Counted from the stretch's first letter, positions 1-13,859 are shown. The stretch is DNA of 64,000 nt from Isoetes taiwanensis (GCA_021234155.1 JAJEKV010000008.1:11216740-11280739), one strand, 5' to 3'. Made by a program: numbers and translations. The notes: generated from the letters alone by a model not told the origin.

Positions 1-428
1 TTCGAATCCTAATTATTAGAATTGATTGATGTGGCCGGACCATCTCTGGAGAATAGCAGAGGTTAAAACCGCTGCCTCATCCATCGAGTTTGGCAACAAG
101 TTCGAGGTGCACAGGCAGAGCCATCATATGCGCCACCACAACATCCTCCCCAATACTCCTCCATCGCCGCTGAATCGAGACATGCAGATGGGCTTGGGAG
201 GTGTGTGAGAAATTTGTCCTTGATGCTCTGGGGACGAGCAGAGAAACCTTGGATCACTAACAAGATCCATGAGAGGCAGATCTAGAAAGTTCCAAATGCT
301 TACCTTGTCTTTCACACTATTTTCGGACATTAATAGCCTCATTTCTTATTGATTCACCATCATATGGGTTCGAGGTGTTGTATGTTGTTATCTAACCACG
401 TGAGCTGTTGGCGAAAACAACATTATTA
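1..428. other. left flank, no gene seen
   Basis: This stretch is unique in the window. The tandem array begins abruptly at about position 429, where the sequence becomes identical to the starts of the next two units. The short open frames here overlap one another on both strands and resemble no family I recognise. Confidence 0.5.
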
Positions 429-1366
429 CCATATTTTTATTGCTTTTATATCTAATAGGATATAGAGATTTATCAATCCGTGATATAGCCTAGGCTGAGG
501 TAAAATATGCTAGATGAGATAAAAAGATGAGAAATGTAACTTCTCTACAAAACGTTCTAGCAACATTCCATAGCTTATCCTGCCATTTAAATAAAATGCA
601 TTACCACATTTACCATAATCGAAGGCTTATACACACAAATTACATGGAACTGCCACTGAGCCATTGAGTTCTGATAGTGATGGTTGATTACGATGTAAAA
701 CACCAAGGGGGATGCATTTGTTTTATGCGTATATACCATCGGAGTGTACACTAAGGAACTTTTTATTGCTTATGTTGTACATATAATAAGGGGGGGTATC
801 TACCATTTATCCCACTCGTCTAGTTGTATTTTAAGGAGTAAAAAAAAGCATTTTTATATGTACGTTAAGGGTTGCCTGACCCTAGGAACGCAAATGCCAT
901 ATCCAAAATACATGTAGGTGTAACCATTACCATCCTACGGAGTAGCTACACATTTTTCTTACAATATTTAAATATTAGATGATTTAACAGCCTAATAAAT
1001 GAAAATAAAAGATACAAATCCAAATACTTTCACTTGATGTCATGAATGCTAAAACTAGTCCAACAAAGGTATTTGTTAAGTCTCTTCCTTACGCAAAGAC
1101 TATAAAGCCTATTTTCATGCTTAGGGCTTTCAACAAACAGATTTGCACAAGAAATGCCACCTTTTAACTAGCTTATGGAATCTTCATTGCATAATGTTAT
1201 GGTCCTTCATAAAATATGATAGACAAAGCATTAGCTTTATCATGGTGGACTAAAGAATAATCAAAATCTATAAAATTTCAAAACTTACTATATACCACAT
1301 CTTATCTTTTTGGAACTTCAATCCAAACCAAGAAAGATATAGCTACATAGATCCATCATTGTCGTA

Positions 1367-1705
1367 TACCCAACTCCCCCTGGAACCCCCTTTGGTTTGG
1401 GTGCATATTCAAACGGGGGGTGACTCTGGGCATCGAGAGCTGTTGGATGGGCATATTTGTAAGGTATTCCTTCATCTAGACCATAGATAGCGATCCTCAT
1501 TTGTGGGGTATGCTTGTACACGTTTAGGTATACTGTATAGTGGGGCTTGCAAAAAACTATAAGGTTTAAGGCAATGTAGTAAATGGTGTTGATTTCACAC
1601 ATGTATTATATTATTTAGTGAGTATAAACGGGGCTCTCGTTGCCCTACGTCAACCCCCATGTGAATATGCACCCAAACTAAAGGGGGTTCCAGGGGGAAT
1701 TAATT
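1367..1705. repeat. inverted repeat inside array unit (MITE-like)
   Basis: Arms of about 45-60 bp face each other across roughly 240 bp. Read inward, both arms start CCCCCTGGAACCCC and continue through TTTGGGTGCATATTCA. The same structure occurs at about 5307-5645 and 9268-9602. Outward C-runs and the size suggest a miniature inverted-repeat transposon, but I cannot find a convincing target-site duplication, so a plain hairpin-forming repeat is also possible. Confidence 0.5.
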
Positions 1706-2451
1706 TAAAGATATTAGATATAATGGTTTGTGTTATTAAAAAAAAATTCGGCCCCTACAGGGACAAAAAAGGAAAAACAAATGTGACTTTACATGACCAT
1801 ATGAGAACTTGGTAAGTGCCTGACTTTGAATATTTTGGATGCAATGGGCTTTGTCCTTAAATTTCAAGAAAAATAAAAGCAAAACTAATAAATAACTATA
1901 AACGATATGCAATAAATATTATAATGTGTACTATGCAAAGATGACATTGCGCTGCACATCAAGGGAAGATAATGTAATAAACTTCTGCGATTTTAGTTTG
2001 GTATTTGGGAATCAGTGGTTAGGACTATGATTTTGATGTCGTATTGTATGAAAAAGGGTATATTTTGGCATGTTTGAGCAGCTCAATTGCATTTAGTGGT
2101 CACCTATTTTTATTTTTGATTTTGGATTTTTTTTTTTTTTTTTGCTATTGTTAGGAGCTCGGATTTCTAGGACGTGGATAAGTCTTCACGCCGCTATCTA
2201 TTTTTAGCGCAGAGCAGGGGCGGATTCTGCAGGGAAAGCATGGCCGGTTCTTGGAGCTGAATAGGGGGGAGACGCAGCTGCGGAAGGCATGCAGACAATG
2301 CATTGGTAGGCATCAAAGGCGGGAGAGTAGGGCGACCGTTCTGAATCCAGATGAAACAGGGCAAAGCTTCTTGGTTTAGAATAGGGATTGCAAAGCTTCT
2401 TGCGGTGAGGCAGGGAGTGTGGGGAGCAGCGTAGGTTGTTTAATAGGGCGG

Positions 2452-2715
2452 TCATGGTTGTAGCGGAGGCAGCAAATGCCTGAAATCGGAGGCGCCCAGG
2501 AAGATCTGGGCCTCCTGTTGATGGATCCCATCTGATTTCTGAGCCCCATCCTTGCTTTCAATCTCCAATCCAGGGATGAGCAAATCCATCGCTGTGACCA
2601 TCATGCTTAAAAGCATCATCGCTGGGCAATCAAAATGTCTTTGCATATGAAAACTAGTGTCCCAAACTTGCGCAGTTGAAACCGTATAGAAGGCAAGAAC
2701 CATGAACGCCTTCAA
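2452..2715 (-). CDS. small ORF conserved in the three array units
   Basis: An 87-codon ATG frame recurs nearly unchanged at 6384-6647 and, with a lost stop and 91 codons, at 10335-10610. It begins MKAFMVLAFY and resembles no family known to me. Conservation is not strong evidence of coding, because the whole unit was recently duplicated and overlapping frames on the same strand are equally open. It could be an exon of a longer transcript or chance. Confidence 0.15.
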   Translation of the reverse strand: MKAFMVLAFYTVSTAQVWDTSFHMQRHFDCPAMMLLSMMVTAMDLLIPGLEIESKDGAQKSDGIHQQEAQIFLGASDFRHLLPPLQP

Positions 2716-4366
2716 CTACTAATGAGAGATTTGGGTGCCGAAATCTTCACAGAATTAGGCCTAAGGGTGCCGAAATCTTCACAGAATTAAGCCTGAGGCA
2801 TCTCAATTTATATGCCAAAATTGCCTGTTTCTCTTTCCGCCATGGTTAGGGTAGCTCGCCCATAGCCAGAATAAAAAAATCCGAGTGATTTTGCCTGAAG
2901 AAACACAGAGGCCATAACAATGTGGCTAGCTTAATCGTGCTTCCATCGGCAGGCACTCATTGAAGCAAGGTTTGGAAGCTTGATTTGCCGTGGCTGAACT
3001 TTGGTTTTATAGCAGCATGGAGCGAGCAGGTCGAGCAGGGGCGGTTTGGCTTTGCCTTTGCTTGCTTTGCTTGTTTTCTATTTGCAGAGCAGGGGCTCCA
3101 GGGTTTCCGATTGAATTGCAGGGCTTCTATATATATAGGTGCATTCTTGTTCATTTCTTTTGGCAGATGAACAGGATTGCTCTCTTACTCTTTTCCGACC
3201 ATGCAATAGTAGTCCGAGAGTTCAGCAATCGGAGCTGCCGTAGTTGAGCGGCAGTTCATTGGGGCGGCTACCATTGGGTTTTTATTTGGTCGAATTTAAG
3301 CAATGGTTAAATTAAATGTCTCCATGTAGGAAATGGACCTTAGGAAGTGGCGAAGCATTTTTTTTGAAAAAAAATGTGAGCCGTTGATTTGGTATCATAC
3401 TGGGGAGATGCTCAAAATCAATGGTTCATATTGAATGTTAAAAACAAATCCCATAAACCCTTACACAAGTGATCAAGCGAGCACTTCATAGATTAATATT
3501 CATGATGTAGAAAAACATTTCTAGTGGATCATAAGTCCTATAATTGACGCGAGGAAAAAATGCATGCAAACAACGTTCATTATGTAAGCATAAAGAAGAT
3601 TAGCCAAGTCAACGTAGCAAGATAGATAACAAACAAAAAAAAAAACACAGTGAAATATTCCAAGCATTGTATTCGATGCACCATTGATAAAGCTATAGCA
3701 AAATTGCATTGCAAAATAAAAGAATCGTCTGGTCTACCTTAAGCCAAACCCATCAAAACCCTTCAATGCGAGATGGATTAAGCATAAGCTTTAAAGATTT
3801 CTACCTACTCCGTCATCCAAAAAATATAGAAAACTAGACTATTCTACATAGAAATGCCTTTCTCTTGCCATTTATTGTTTATAATTTTGAAGCAATCCAC
3901 CGTGGTGCGGGTTTGAACAACTTGTATTGCATCTATGCCTTCAATTCCAATGCCTTTGTATAATTGGCTGGCTGTTCAATTTCATGAGATGGATGTGAAC
4001 TTACGTAAATAAAATCATGTGAGAAGTGAACATTTAGTCCCATACATATAAATAAAATTATTGCAAGGATTTTCTTAGAGAGCCACCATAATAAGTATTT
4101 TAATCGAGAAAGGAAAAAGCTACAACCATAATTTGTTAACAATAATATGCAAGGCAAAAGCGAGAAAACACCCATTTTTAAAACGTCACAATACTTTTAG
4201 ACTCTTAAAAAGGATCGAATCTGACAGATACGTTGCACCATAATGATTTGTTTGAGTAGCCGACTTGGGTCTTCGCACCTAATCTTTGCAATTCTAGCCT
4301 TATTGGATGCTCCAACCTACATTTTTTAGATACTGTCATACATATTTTCCAAATTGTCTCTGGATA

Positions 4367-7300
4367 CCATATTTTTATTGCTTTTATATCTAATAGGATA
4401 TAGAGATTTATCAATCCGTGATATAGCCTAGGCTGAGGTAAAATATGCTAGATGAGATAAAAAGATGAGAAATGTAACTTCTCTACAAAACGTTCTAGCA
4501 ACATTCCATAGCTTATCCTGCCATTTAAATAAAATGCATTACCACATTTACCATAATCAAGGCTTATACACACAAATTACATGGGGCGCTTAATCGAGCC
4601 ATTGAGTTCGATAGTGATGGTTGATTCTGATTGTAAAACACCAAGGGGGATGCATTTGTTTTATGCGTATATACCATCGGAGTGTACACTAAGGAACTTT
4701 TTATTGCTTATGTTGTACATATAATAAGGGGGGGTATCTACCATTTATCCCACTCGTCTAGTTGTATTTTAAGGAGTAAAAAAAAGCATTTTTATACGAT
4801 GCACGTTAAGGGGTTGCTGACCCTAGGAACGCAAATGCCATATCCAAAATACATGTAGGTGTAACCATTACCATCCTACGGAGTAGCTACACATTTTTCT
4901 TACAATATTTAAATATTAGATGATTTAACAGCCTAATAAATGAAAATAAAAGATACAAATCCAAATACTTTCACTTGATGTCATGAATGCTAAAACTAGT
5001 CCAACAAAGGTATTTGTTAAGTCTCTTCCTTACGCAAAGACTATAAAGCCTCTTTTCATGCTTAGGGCTTTCAACAAACAGATTTGCACAAGAAATGCCA
5101 CCTTTTAACTAGCTTATGGAATCTTCATTGCATAATGTTATGGTCCTTCATAAAATATGATAGACAAAGCATTAGCTTTATCATGGTGGACTAAAGAATA
5201 ATCTAAATCTATAAAATTTCAAAACTTACTATATACCACATCTTATCTTTTTGGAACTTCAATCCAAACCAAGAAAGATATAGCTACATAGATCCATCAT
5301 TGTCGTATACCCAACTCCCCCTGGAACCCCCTTTGGTTTGGGTGCATATTCAAACGGGGGGTGACTCTGGGCATCGAGAGCTGTTGGATGGGCATATTTG
5401 TAAGTTATTCCTTCATCTAGACCATAGATAGCGATCCTCATTTGTGGGGTATGCTCGTACACGTTTAGGTATACTGTATAGTGGGGCTTGCAAAAAACTA
5501 TAAGGTTTAAGGCAATGTAGTAAATGGTGTTGATTTCACACATGTATTATATTATTTAGTGAGTATAAACGGGGCTCTCGTTGCCCTACGTCAACCCCCA
5601 TGTGAATATGCACCCAAACCAAAGGGGATTCCAGGGGGAATTAATTTAAAGATATTAGATATAATGGTTTGTGTTATTAAAAAAAAATTCGGCCCCTACA
5701 GGGACAAAAAAGGAAAAACAAATGTGACTTTACATGACCATATGAGAACTTGGTAAGTGCCTGACTTTGAATATTTTGGATGCAATGGGCTTTGTCCTTA
5801 AATTTCAAGAAAAATAAAAGCAAAACTAATAAATAACTATAAACAATATGCAATAAATATTATAATGTGTACTATGCAAAGATGACATTGCGCTGCACAT
5901 CAAGGGAAGATAATGTAATAAACTTCTGCGATTTTAGTTTGGTATTTGGGAATCAGTGGTTAGGACTATGATTTTGATGTCGTATTGTATGAAAAAGGGT
6001 ATATTTTGGCATGTTTGAGCAGCTCAATTGCATTTAGTGGTCACCTATTTTGGCTGTTTTGGATTTTTTTTTTTTTGCTATTGTTAGGAGCTCGGATTTC
6101 TAGGACGTGGATAAGTCTTCACGCCGCTATCTATTTTTAGCGCAGAGCAGGGGCGGATTCTGCAGGGAGAGCATGGCCGGTTCTTGGAGCTGAATAGGGG
6201 AGACGCGGTTCTTGGAAGGCATCGGAACAATGCATTGGTAGGCATCAAAGGCGGGAGAGTAGGGCGACCGTTCTGAATCCAGATGAAACAGGGCAAAGCT
6301 TCTTGGTTTAGAATAGGGATTGCAAAGCTTCTTGCGGTGAGGCAGGGAGTGTGGGGAGCAGCGTAGGTTGTTTAATAGGGCGGTCATGGTTGTAGCAGAG
6401 GCAGCAAATGCCTGAAATCGGAGGCGCCCAGGAAGATCTGAGCCTCCTGTTGATGGATCCCATCTGATTTCTGAGCCCCATCCTTGCTTTCAATCTCCAA
6501 TCCAGGGACGAGCAAATCCATCGCTGTGACCATCATGCTTAAAAGCATCATCGCTGGGCAATCAAAATGTCTTTGCATATGAAAACTAGTGTCCCAAACT
6601 TGCGCAGTTGAAACCGTATAGAAGGCAAGAACCATGAACGCCTTCAACTACTAATGAGAGATTTGGGTGCCGAAATCTTCACAGAATTAGGCCTAAGGGT
6701 GCCGAAATCTTCACAGAATTAAGCCTGAGGCATCTCAATTTATATGCCGAAATTGCCTGTTTCTCTTTCCGCCATGGTTAGGGTAGCTCGCCCATAGCCA
6801 GAATAAAAAAATCCGAGTGATTTTGCCTGAAGAAACACAGAGGCCATAACAATGTGGCTAGCTTAATCGTGCTTCCATCGGCAGGCACTCATTGAAGCAA
6901 GGTTTGGAAGCTCGATTTGCCGTGGCTGAAATTTGGTTTTATAGCAGCATGGAGCGAGCAGGTCGAGCAGGGGCGGTTTGGCTTTGCCTTTGCTTGCTTT
7001 GCTTGTTTTCTATTTGCAGAGCAGGGGCTCCAGGGTTTCCGATTGAGTTGCAGGGCTTCTGATTGAAGCCTTGTTTAGTCTGGTTTTATATATATAGGTG
7101 CATTCTTGTTCATTTCTTTTGGCAGATGAACAGGATTGCTCTCTTACTCTTTTCCGACCATGCAATAGTAGTCCGAGAGTTCAGCAATCGGAGCTGCCGT
7201 AGTTGAGCGGCAGTTCATTGGGGCGGCTACCATTGGGTTTTTATTTGGTCGAATTTAAGCAATGGTTAAATTAAATGTCTCCATGTAGGAAATGGACCTT

Positions 7301-8324
7301 AGGAAGTGGCGAAGCATTTTTTTTGAAAAAAAATGTGAGCCGTTGATTTGGTATCATACTGGGGAGATGCTCAAAATCAATGGTTCATATTGAATGTTAA
7401 AAACAAATCCCATAAACCCTTACACAAGTGATCAAGCGAGCACTTCATAGATTAATATTCATGATGTAGAAAAACATTTCTAGTGGATCATAAGTCCTAT
7501 AATTGACGCGAGGAAAAAATGCATGCAAACAACGTTCATTATGTAAGCATAAAGAAGATTAGCCAAGTCAACGTAGCAAGATAGATAACAAACAAAAAAA
7601 AAAAAACACAGTGAAATATTCCAAGCATTGTATTCGATGCACCATTGATAAAGCTATAGCAAAATTGCATTGCAAAATAAAAGAATCGTCACGGTCTACC
7701 TTAAGCCAAACCCATCAAAACCCTTCAATGCGAGATGGATTAAGCATAAGCTTTAAAGATTTCTACCTACTCAGTCATCCAAAAATATAGAAAACTAGAC
7801 TATTCTACATAGAAATGCCTTTCTCTTGCCATTTATTGTTTATAATTTTGAAGCAATCCACCAGGGTCTGGGTTTGAACAACTTGTATTGCATCTATGCC
7901 TTCAATTCCAATGCCTTTGTATAATTGGCTGGCTGTTCAATTTCATGAGATGGATGTGAACTTCTGTAAATAAAATCATGTGAGAAGTGAACATTTAGTC
8001 CCATACATAACAGTAAAATTATTGCAAGGATTTTCTTAGAGAGCCACGCAATAAGTATTTTAATCGAGAAAGGAAAAAGCTACAACCATAATTTGTTAAC
8101 AATAATATGCAAGGCAAAAGCGAGAAAACACCCATTTTTAAAACGTCACAATACTTTAGACTACGAAAAAGGATCTGAATACAGCATACGTTGCACCATA
8201 ATGATTTGTTTGAGTAGCCAGCTTGGGTCTTCTGCACCTAATGCTGCAATTCTAGCCTTATTGGATGCTCCAACCTACATTTTTTAGATACTGTCATACA
8301 TATTTTCCAAATTGTCTCTGGATA
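4367..8324. repeat. 3.9-kb tandem array, unit 2
   Basis: Second copy (3958 bp), abutting unit 1 without spacer. It shares with unit 3 a short extra segment before the TATA-like stretch (around 7059-7090) that unit 1 lacks, so units 2 and 3 are the closer pair in that region. Confidence 0.93.
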
Positions 8325-11300
8325 CCATATTTTTATTGCTTTTATATCTAATAGGATATAGAGATTTATCAATCCGTGATATAGCCTAGGCTGAGGTAAA
8401 ATATGCTAGATGAGATAAAAAGATGAGAAATGTAACTTCTCTACAAAACGTTCTAGCAACATTCCATAGCTTATCCTGCCATTTAAATAAAATGCATTAC
8501 CACATTTACCATAATCGAAGGCTTATACACACAAATTACATGGAACTGCCACTGAGCCATTGAGTTCTGATAGTGATGGTTGATTACGGTGTAAAACACC
8601 AAGGGGGATGCATTTGTTTTATGCGTATATACCATCGGAGTGTACACTAAGGAACTTTTTATTGCTTATGTTGTACATATAATAAGGGGGGGTATCTACC
8701 ATTTATCCCACTCGTCTAGTTGTATTTTAAGGAGTAAAAAAAAGCATTTTTATACGTACGTTAAGGGTTGCCTGACCCTAGGAACGCAAATGCCATATCC
8801 AAAATACATGTAGGTGTAACCATTACCATCCTACGGAGTAGCTACACATTTTTCTTACAATATTTAAATATTAGATGATTTAACAGCCTAATAAATGAAA
8901 ATAAAAGATACAAATCCAAATACTTTCACTTGATGTCATGAATGCTAAAACTAGTCCAACAAAGGTATTTGTTAAGTCTCTTCCTTACGCAAAGACTATA
9001 AAGCCTCTTTTCATGCTTAGGGCTTTCAACAAACAGATTTGCACAAGAAATGCCACCTTTTAACTAGCTTATGGAATCTTCATTGCATAATGTTATGGTC
9101 CTTCATAAAATATGATAGACAAAGCATTAGCTTTATCATGGTGGACTAAAGAATAATCTAAATCTATAAAATTTCAAAACTTACTATATACCACATCTTA
9201 TCTTTTTGGAACTTCAATCCAAACCAAGAAAGATATAGCTACATAGATCCATCATTGTCGTATACCCAACTCCCCCTGGAACCCCTTTGGTTTGGGTGCA
9301 TATTCAAGCGGGGGTGACTCGGGCATCGAGCTGTTGGATGGGCATATTTGTAAGTTATTCCTTCATCTAGACCATAGATAGCGATCCTCATTTGTGGGGG
9401 GTATGCTTTCATTACACGCGTTTAGGTATATCTTGTATAGTGGGGCTTGCAAAAAACTATAAGGTTTAAGGCAATGTAGTAAATGGTGTTGATTTCACAC
9501 ATGTATTATATTATTTAGTGAGTATAAACGGGGCTCTCGTTGCCCTACGTCAACCCCCATGTGAATATGCACCCAAACCAAAGGGGATTCCAGGGGGAAT
9601 TAATTTAAAGATATTAGATATAATGGTTTGTGTTATTAAAAAAAAATTCGGCCCCTACAGGGACAAAAAAGGAAAAACAAATGTGACTTTACATGACCAT
9701 ATGAGAACTTGGTAAGTGCCTGACTTTGAATATTTTGGATGCAATGGGCTTTGTCCTTAAATTTCAAGAAAAATAAAAGCAAAACTAATAAATAACTATA
9801 AACAATATGCAATAAATATTATAATGTGTACTATGCAAAGATGACATTGCGCTGCACATCAAGGGAAGATAATGTAATAAACTTCTGCGATTTTAGTTTG
9901 GTATTTGGGAATCAGTGGTTAGGACTATGATTTTGATGTCGTATTGTATGAAAAAGGGTATATTTTGGCATGTTTGAGCAGCTCAATTGCATTTAGTGGT
10001 CACCTATTTTGGCTGTTTTGGATGTTTTTTTTTTTTTTGCTATTGTTAGGAGCTCGGATTTCTAGGACGTGGATAAGTCTTCACGCCGCTATCTATTTTT
10101 AGCGCAGAGCAGGGGCGGATTCTGCAGGGAGAGCATGGCCGGTTCTTGGAGCTGAATAGGGGGGAGACGCAGCTGCGGAAGGCATGCAGACAATGCATTG
10201 GTAGGCATCAAAGGCAGGAGAGTAGGGCGACCGTTCTGAATCCAGATGAAACAGGGCAAAGCTTCTTGGTTTAGAATAGGGATTGCAAAGCTTCTTGCGG
10301 TGAGGCAGGGAGTGTGGGGAGCAGCGTAGGTTGTTTAATAGGGCGGCCATGGTTGTAGCGGAGGTAGCAAATGCCTGAAATCGGAGGCGCCCAGGAAGAT
10401 CTGGGCCTCCTGTTGATGGATCCCATCTGATTTCTGAGCCCCATCCTTGCTTTCAATCTCCAATCCAGGGACGAGCAAATCCATCGCTGTGACCATCATG
10501 CTTAAAAGCATCATCGCTGGGCAATCAAAATGTCTTTGCATATGAAAACTAGTGTCCCAAACTTGCGCAGTTGAAACCGTATAGAAGGCAAGAACCATGA
10601 ACGCCTTCAACTACTAATGAGAGATTTGGGTGCCGAAATCTTCACAGAATTAGGCCTAAGGGTGCCGAAATCTTCACAGAATTAAGCCTGAGGCATCTCA
10701 ATTTATATGCCGAAATTGCCTGTTTCTCTTTCCGCCATGGTTAGGGTAGCTCGCCCATAGCCAGAATAAAAAAATCCGAGTGATTTTGCCTGAAGAAACA
10801 CAGAGGCCATAACAATGTGGCTAGCTTAATCGTGCTTCCATCGGCAGGCACTCATTGAAGCAAGGTTTGGAAGCTCGATTTGCCGTGGCTGAAATTTGGT
10901 TTTATAGCAGCATGGAGCGAGCAGGTCGAGCAGGGGCGGTTTGGCTTTGCCTTTGCTTGCTTTGCTTGTTTTCTATTTGCAGAGCAGGGGCTCCAGGGTT
11001 TCCGATTGAGTTGCAGGGCTTCTGATTGAAGCCTTGTTTAGTCTGGTTTTATATATATAGGTGCATTCTTGTTCATTTCTTTTGGCAGATGAACAGGATT
11101 GCTCTCTTACTCTTTTTAACCATGCAATAGTAGTCCAGAGTTCAAGACCGGGCTGCCGTAGTTAGTTGGCGGTTCATTGGGGGCGGCTACCATTGGGTTT
11201 TTATTTGGTCGAATTTAAGCAATGGTTAAATTAAATGTCTCCATGTAGGAAATGGACCTTAGGAAGTGGCGAAGCATTTTTTTTGAAAAAAAATGTGAGC

Positions 11301-12282
11301 CGTTGATTTGGTATCATACTGGGGAGATGCTCAAAATCAATGGTTCATATTGAATGTTAAAAACAAATCCCATAAACCCTTAAACAAGTGATCAAGCGAG
11401 CACTTCATAGATTAATATTCATGATGTAGAAAAACATTTCTAGTGGATCATAAGTCCTATAATTGACGCGAGGAAAAAATGCATGCAAACAACGTTCATT
11501 ATGTAAGCATAAAGAAGATTAGCCAAGTCAACGTAGCAAGATAGATAACAAACAAAAAAAAAAACACAGTGAAATATTCCAAGTATTGTATTCGATGCAC
11601 CATTGATAAAGCTATAGCAAAATTGCATTGCAAAATAAAAGAATCGTCTGGTCTACCTTAAGCCAAACCCATCAAAACCCTTCAATGCGAGATGGATTAA
11701 GCATAAGCTTTAAAGATTTCTACCTACTCCGTCATCCAAAAAATATAGAAAACTAGACTATTCTACATAGAAATGCCTTTCTCTTGCCATTTATTGTTTA
11801 TAATTTTGAAGCAATCCACCAGGGTCTGGGTTTGAACAACTTGTATTACATCTATGCCTTCAATTCCAATGCCTTTGTATAATTGGCTGGCTGTTCAATT
11901 TCATGAGATGGATGTGAACTTCTGTAAATAAAATCATGTGAGAAGTGAACATTTAGTCCCATACATAACAGTAAAATTATTGCAAGGATTTTCTTAGAGA
12001 GCCACGCAATAAGTATTTTAATCGAGAAAGGAAAAAGCTACAACCATAATTTGTTAACAATAATATGCAAGGCAAAAGCGAGAAAACACCCATTTTTAAA
12101 ACGTCACAATACTTTAGACTACGAAAAAGGGTCTGAATACAGCATACGTTGCACCATAATGATTTGTTTGAGTAGCCAGCTTGGGTCTTCTGCACCTAAT
12201 GCTGCAATTCTAGCCTTATTGGATGCTCCAACCTACATTTTTTAGATACTGTCATACATATTTTCCAAATTGTCTCTGGATA
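8325..12282. repeat. 3.9-kb tandem array, unit 3
   Basis: Third copy (3958 bp). It ends at TCTCTGGATA, after which the sequence departs into unrelated DNA. It contains two patches of clustered differences, near 9285-9435 and 11115-11185, while the rest is close to identical to the other units. Confidence 0.93.
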
Positions 12283-12737
12283 TGGAAGTCCATATTTTCC
12301 AAATTGCCTCTTGGATATAGAAATCCATTTTTAATGTTTAAGCAAAATCTGGATATGGATATGTATATGTCTAAGCAAAATTTGTAGCTACAGTTTTCCA
12401 GTATAATGCATCATTTCTCTGCATCCATAGCAATTGTAACATAGAAGAGAGAAGTAAAAAAAGGAGAAATCATTTTGCATACCTGGAAAAACGAAACAAA
12501 TCATTCCTTCTTCTAGGTCTTGCAGTGTGCCACAGGAAGACAAACATCTCTCAGATTGTTGTATGCATATTCTAAACTCATCTGATCAAATCTGGCCTAC
12601 ATCTATATAGCTGTCGTTGTTCATACAATGATTAGTTTGCTGGCATGTTGTGCCAAATCATACAATGGTCAGTTTGTTGGCATGTTGTGTGCAATCCTTG
12701 GATACAAAGCTCTGAATGATAGGTTAGCATATTTCAC
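12283..12737. other. right flank of the array, no clear gene
   Basis: The array stops at 12282 and is followed by degenerate A/T-rich sequence with repeated GGATATGG and TCCATATTTTCC words. Around 12615-12690 a phrase containing TTTG(C/T)TGGCATGTTGTG is repeated. This could contain downstream exons of the putative minus-strand gene that starts at 12947, but I cannot define them. Confidence 0.4.
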
Positions 12738-12947
12738 CTGGGAACAGCTTCGATTCCAAGCTTTAAATGCTGCATCTGGTAAATAGAGATGCTGAAAATC
12801 AGTTTGGCCGTCTGCTTCATCTCCGATCTTGGTTGTGGTGCTAGTCTCCATACCATTCTGCTTTGTAAGTGCTCTATTCAAGAGCCTGTTAGGATGGTTG
12901 TTGCCTTCGATATGGCAAGGAACCTCTGCCATTAAGCTTTGCGCCAT
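12738..12947 (-). CDS. possible first coding exon of an unknown gene
   Basis: An ATG at 12947 opens a 70-codon frame (MAQSLMAEVPCHIEG start) that ends at a good splice donor, CCCAG|GTGAAA, in phase 0. Upstream on the same strand lie a plausible 5' leader with CTAGGGTTT and a TTTTATAAAA TATA-like box near 13165-13180. Without splicing the frame would run to 12669. I do not recognise the product. If real, the rest of the gene lies toward the array and may have been cut off by it. Confidence 0.3.
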
Positions 12948-13316
12948 GGTTGCCGTCGCCCTGCAGCCCCAACCTAAAACGAAATAATACAATAAAGAAT
13001 TCAAGGTAAATTATTAATCATTATAGCTAGCCTCCATATGAAATTTGCTGCTGCACTCAGAGTGAAAGAATCAGGACTTGGAGACTTGAAAAGCAGAAAG
13101 CTTGAAGAGCAGAAGGATAAAAACCCTAGAATACACGAGCGCGACATCTGCATGTCAGCAGCTTTGGGATTTTATAAAAAATACAATATGGATATTAGGG
13201 CTTTTATCATGCGCCCTTTATTAAGAACTCGATAGTTGATCCCGACCATTGAAATAACACATCAAAACTAGACCATCTAAACATGGGGTTAAGCCATTAA
13301 GAATACAAGAAATTTA

Positions 13317-13340
13317 TCGCGGCGGCCTTGGCCGCCGCGA
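13317..13340. repeat. GC-rich perfect hairpin, copy 1 of 3
   Basis: An 11-bp perfect inverted repeat (TCGCGGCGGCC and GGCCGCCGCGA) surrounds a TT loop, preceded by AATTTA and followed by AACATTTCTCTTT. The same flanks recur at 23511 and 38528, so this is a dispersed motif. Confidence 0.75.
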
Positions 13341-13859
13341 ACATTTCTCTTTCCCGACCTGGTGTCACCTTCGAACCCAAGTAATCTGACCGTCTTTGTC
13401 ATGAACCTAATGAAAATTTTTCAACATACAGCTCATTGATGTTAGTGTTAGAATATTATTAAATGTCGAAGAGAAATATTTATGCTTGAGTTCATATTAG
13501 AATATTATTGAATGTTTAAGATAAATATTTATGCCCCTCAAGATCGTATGCCTAAGTAGTTGGTGGTGTTTATTTGAAGCTCGAATTTGTCATAAAGCCT
13601 GCTATTTACTGCAGACAATGCATCTTCAAGTTTTGGTTGACCTGTAATCCATATCAAATCTCAGTCATATCATAGGATAGCCTTCAAAAAAGAAAAAACT
13701 ACTTGAATCATCCTGAGGTTCCAGAAAACTAGTACAGAGTCTTTAAGACCTTAATGACATAGGTAGCTTACATTGTATCTTGAATATGTGAAGCAATAAA
13801 AGATGCTGTTTCGGTTACTTTTAATGTCCCAAATCGTATTAAACACTGTTCAAACATCG
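13341..13859. other. intergenic, short direct repeat only
   Basis: No gene is visible. A roughly 40-bp phrase containing TTAGAATATTATT(A/G)AATGT is repeated at about 13447 and 13496. Confidence 0.5.

Larger units (their letters stand above)
429..4366. repeat. 3.9-kb tandem array, unit 1
   Basis: First of three direct head-to-tail copies (3938 bp). Each unit starts with CCATATTTTTATTGC and ends with TTGTCTCTGGATA. The unit holds a long T-run (about 2130-2152), an inverted repeat (1367-1705), a 31-bp doublet near 2731-2793 (GGTGCCGAAATCTTCACAG twice) and a TATA-like stretch near 3130. Differences from unit 2 are scattered single changes and small indels, so the duplication is fairly recent. 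I recognise no protein domain, RT or integrase motif. Confidence 0.93.

Noticed and set aside
1318-1815. Repeated 94- and 65-codon ORFs in the array
   Set aside because: They run across the inverted repeat and read its two arms; their recurrence reflects the DNA duplication, not coding constraint.
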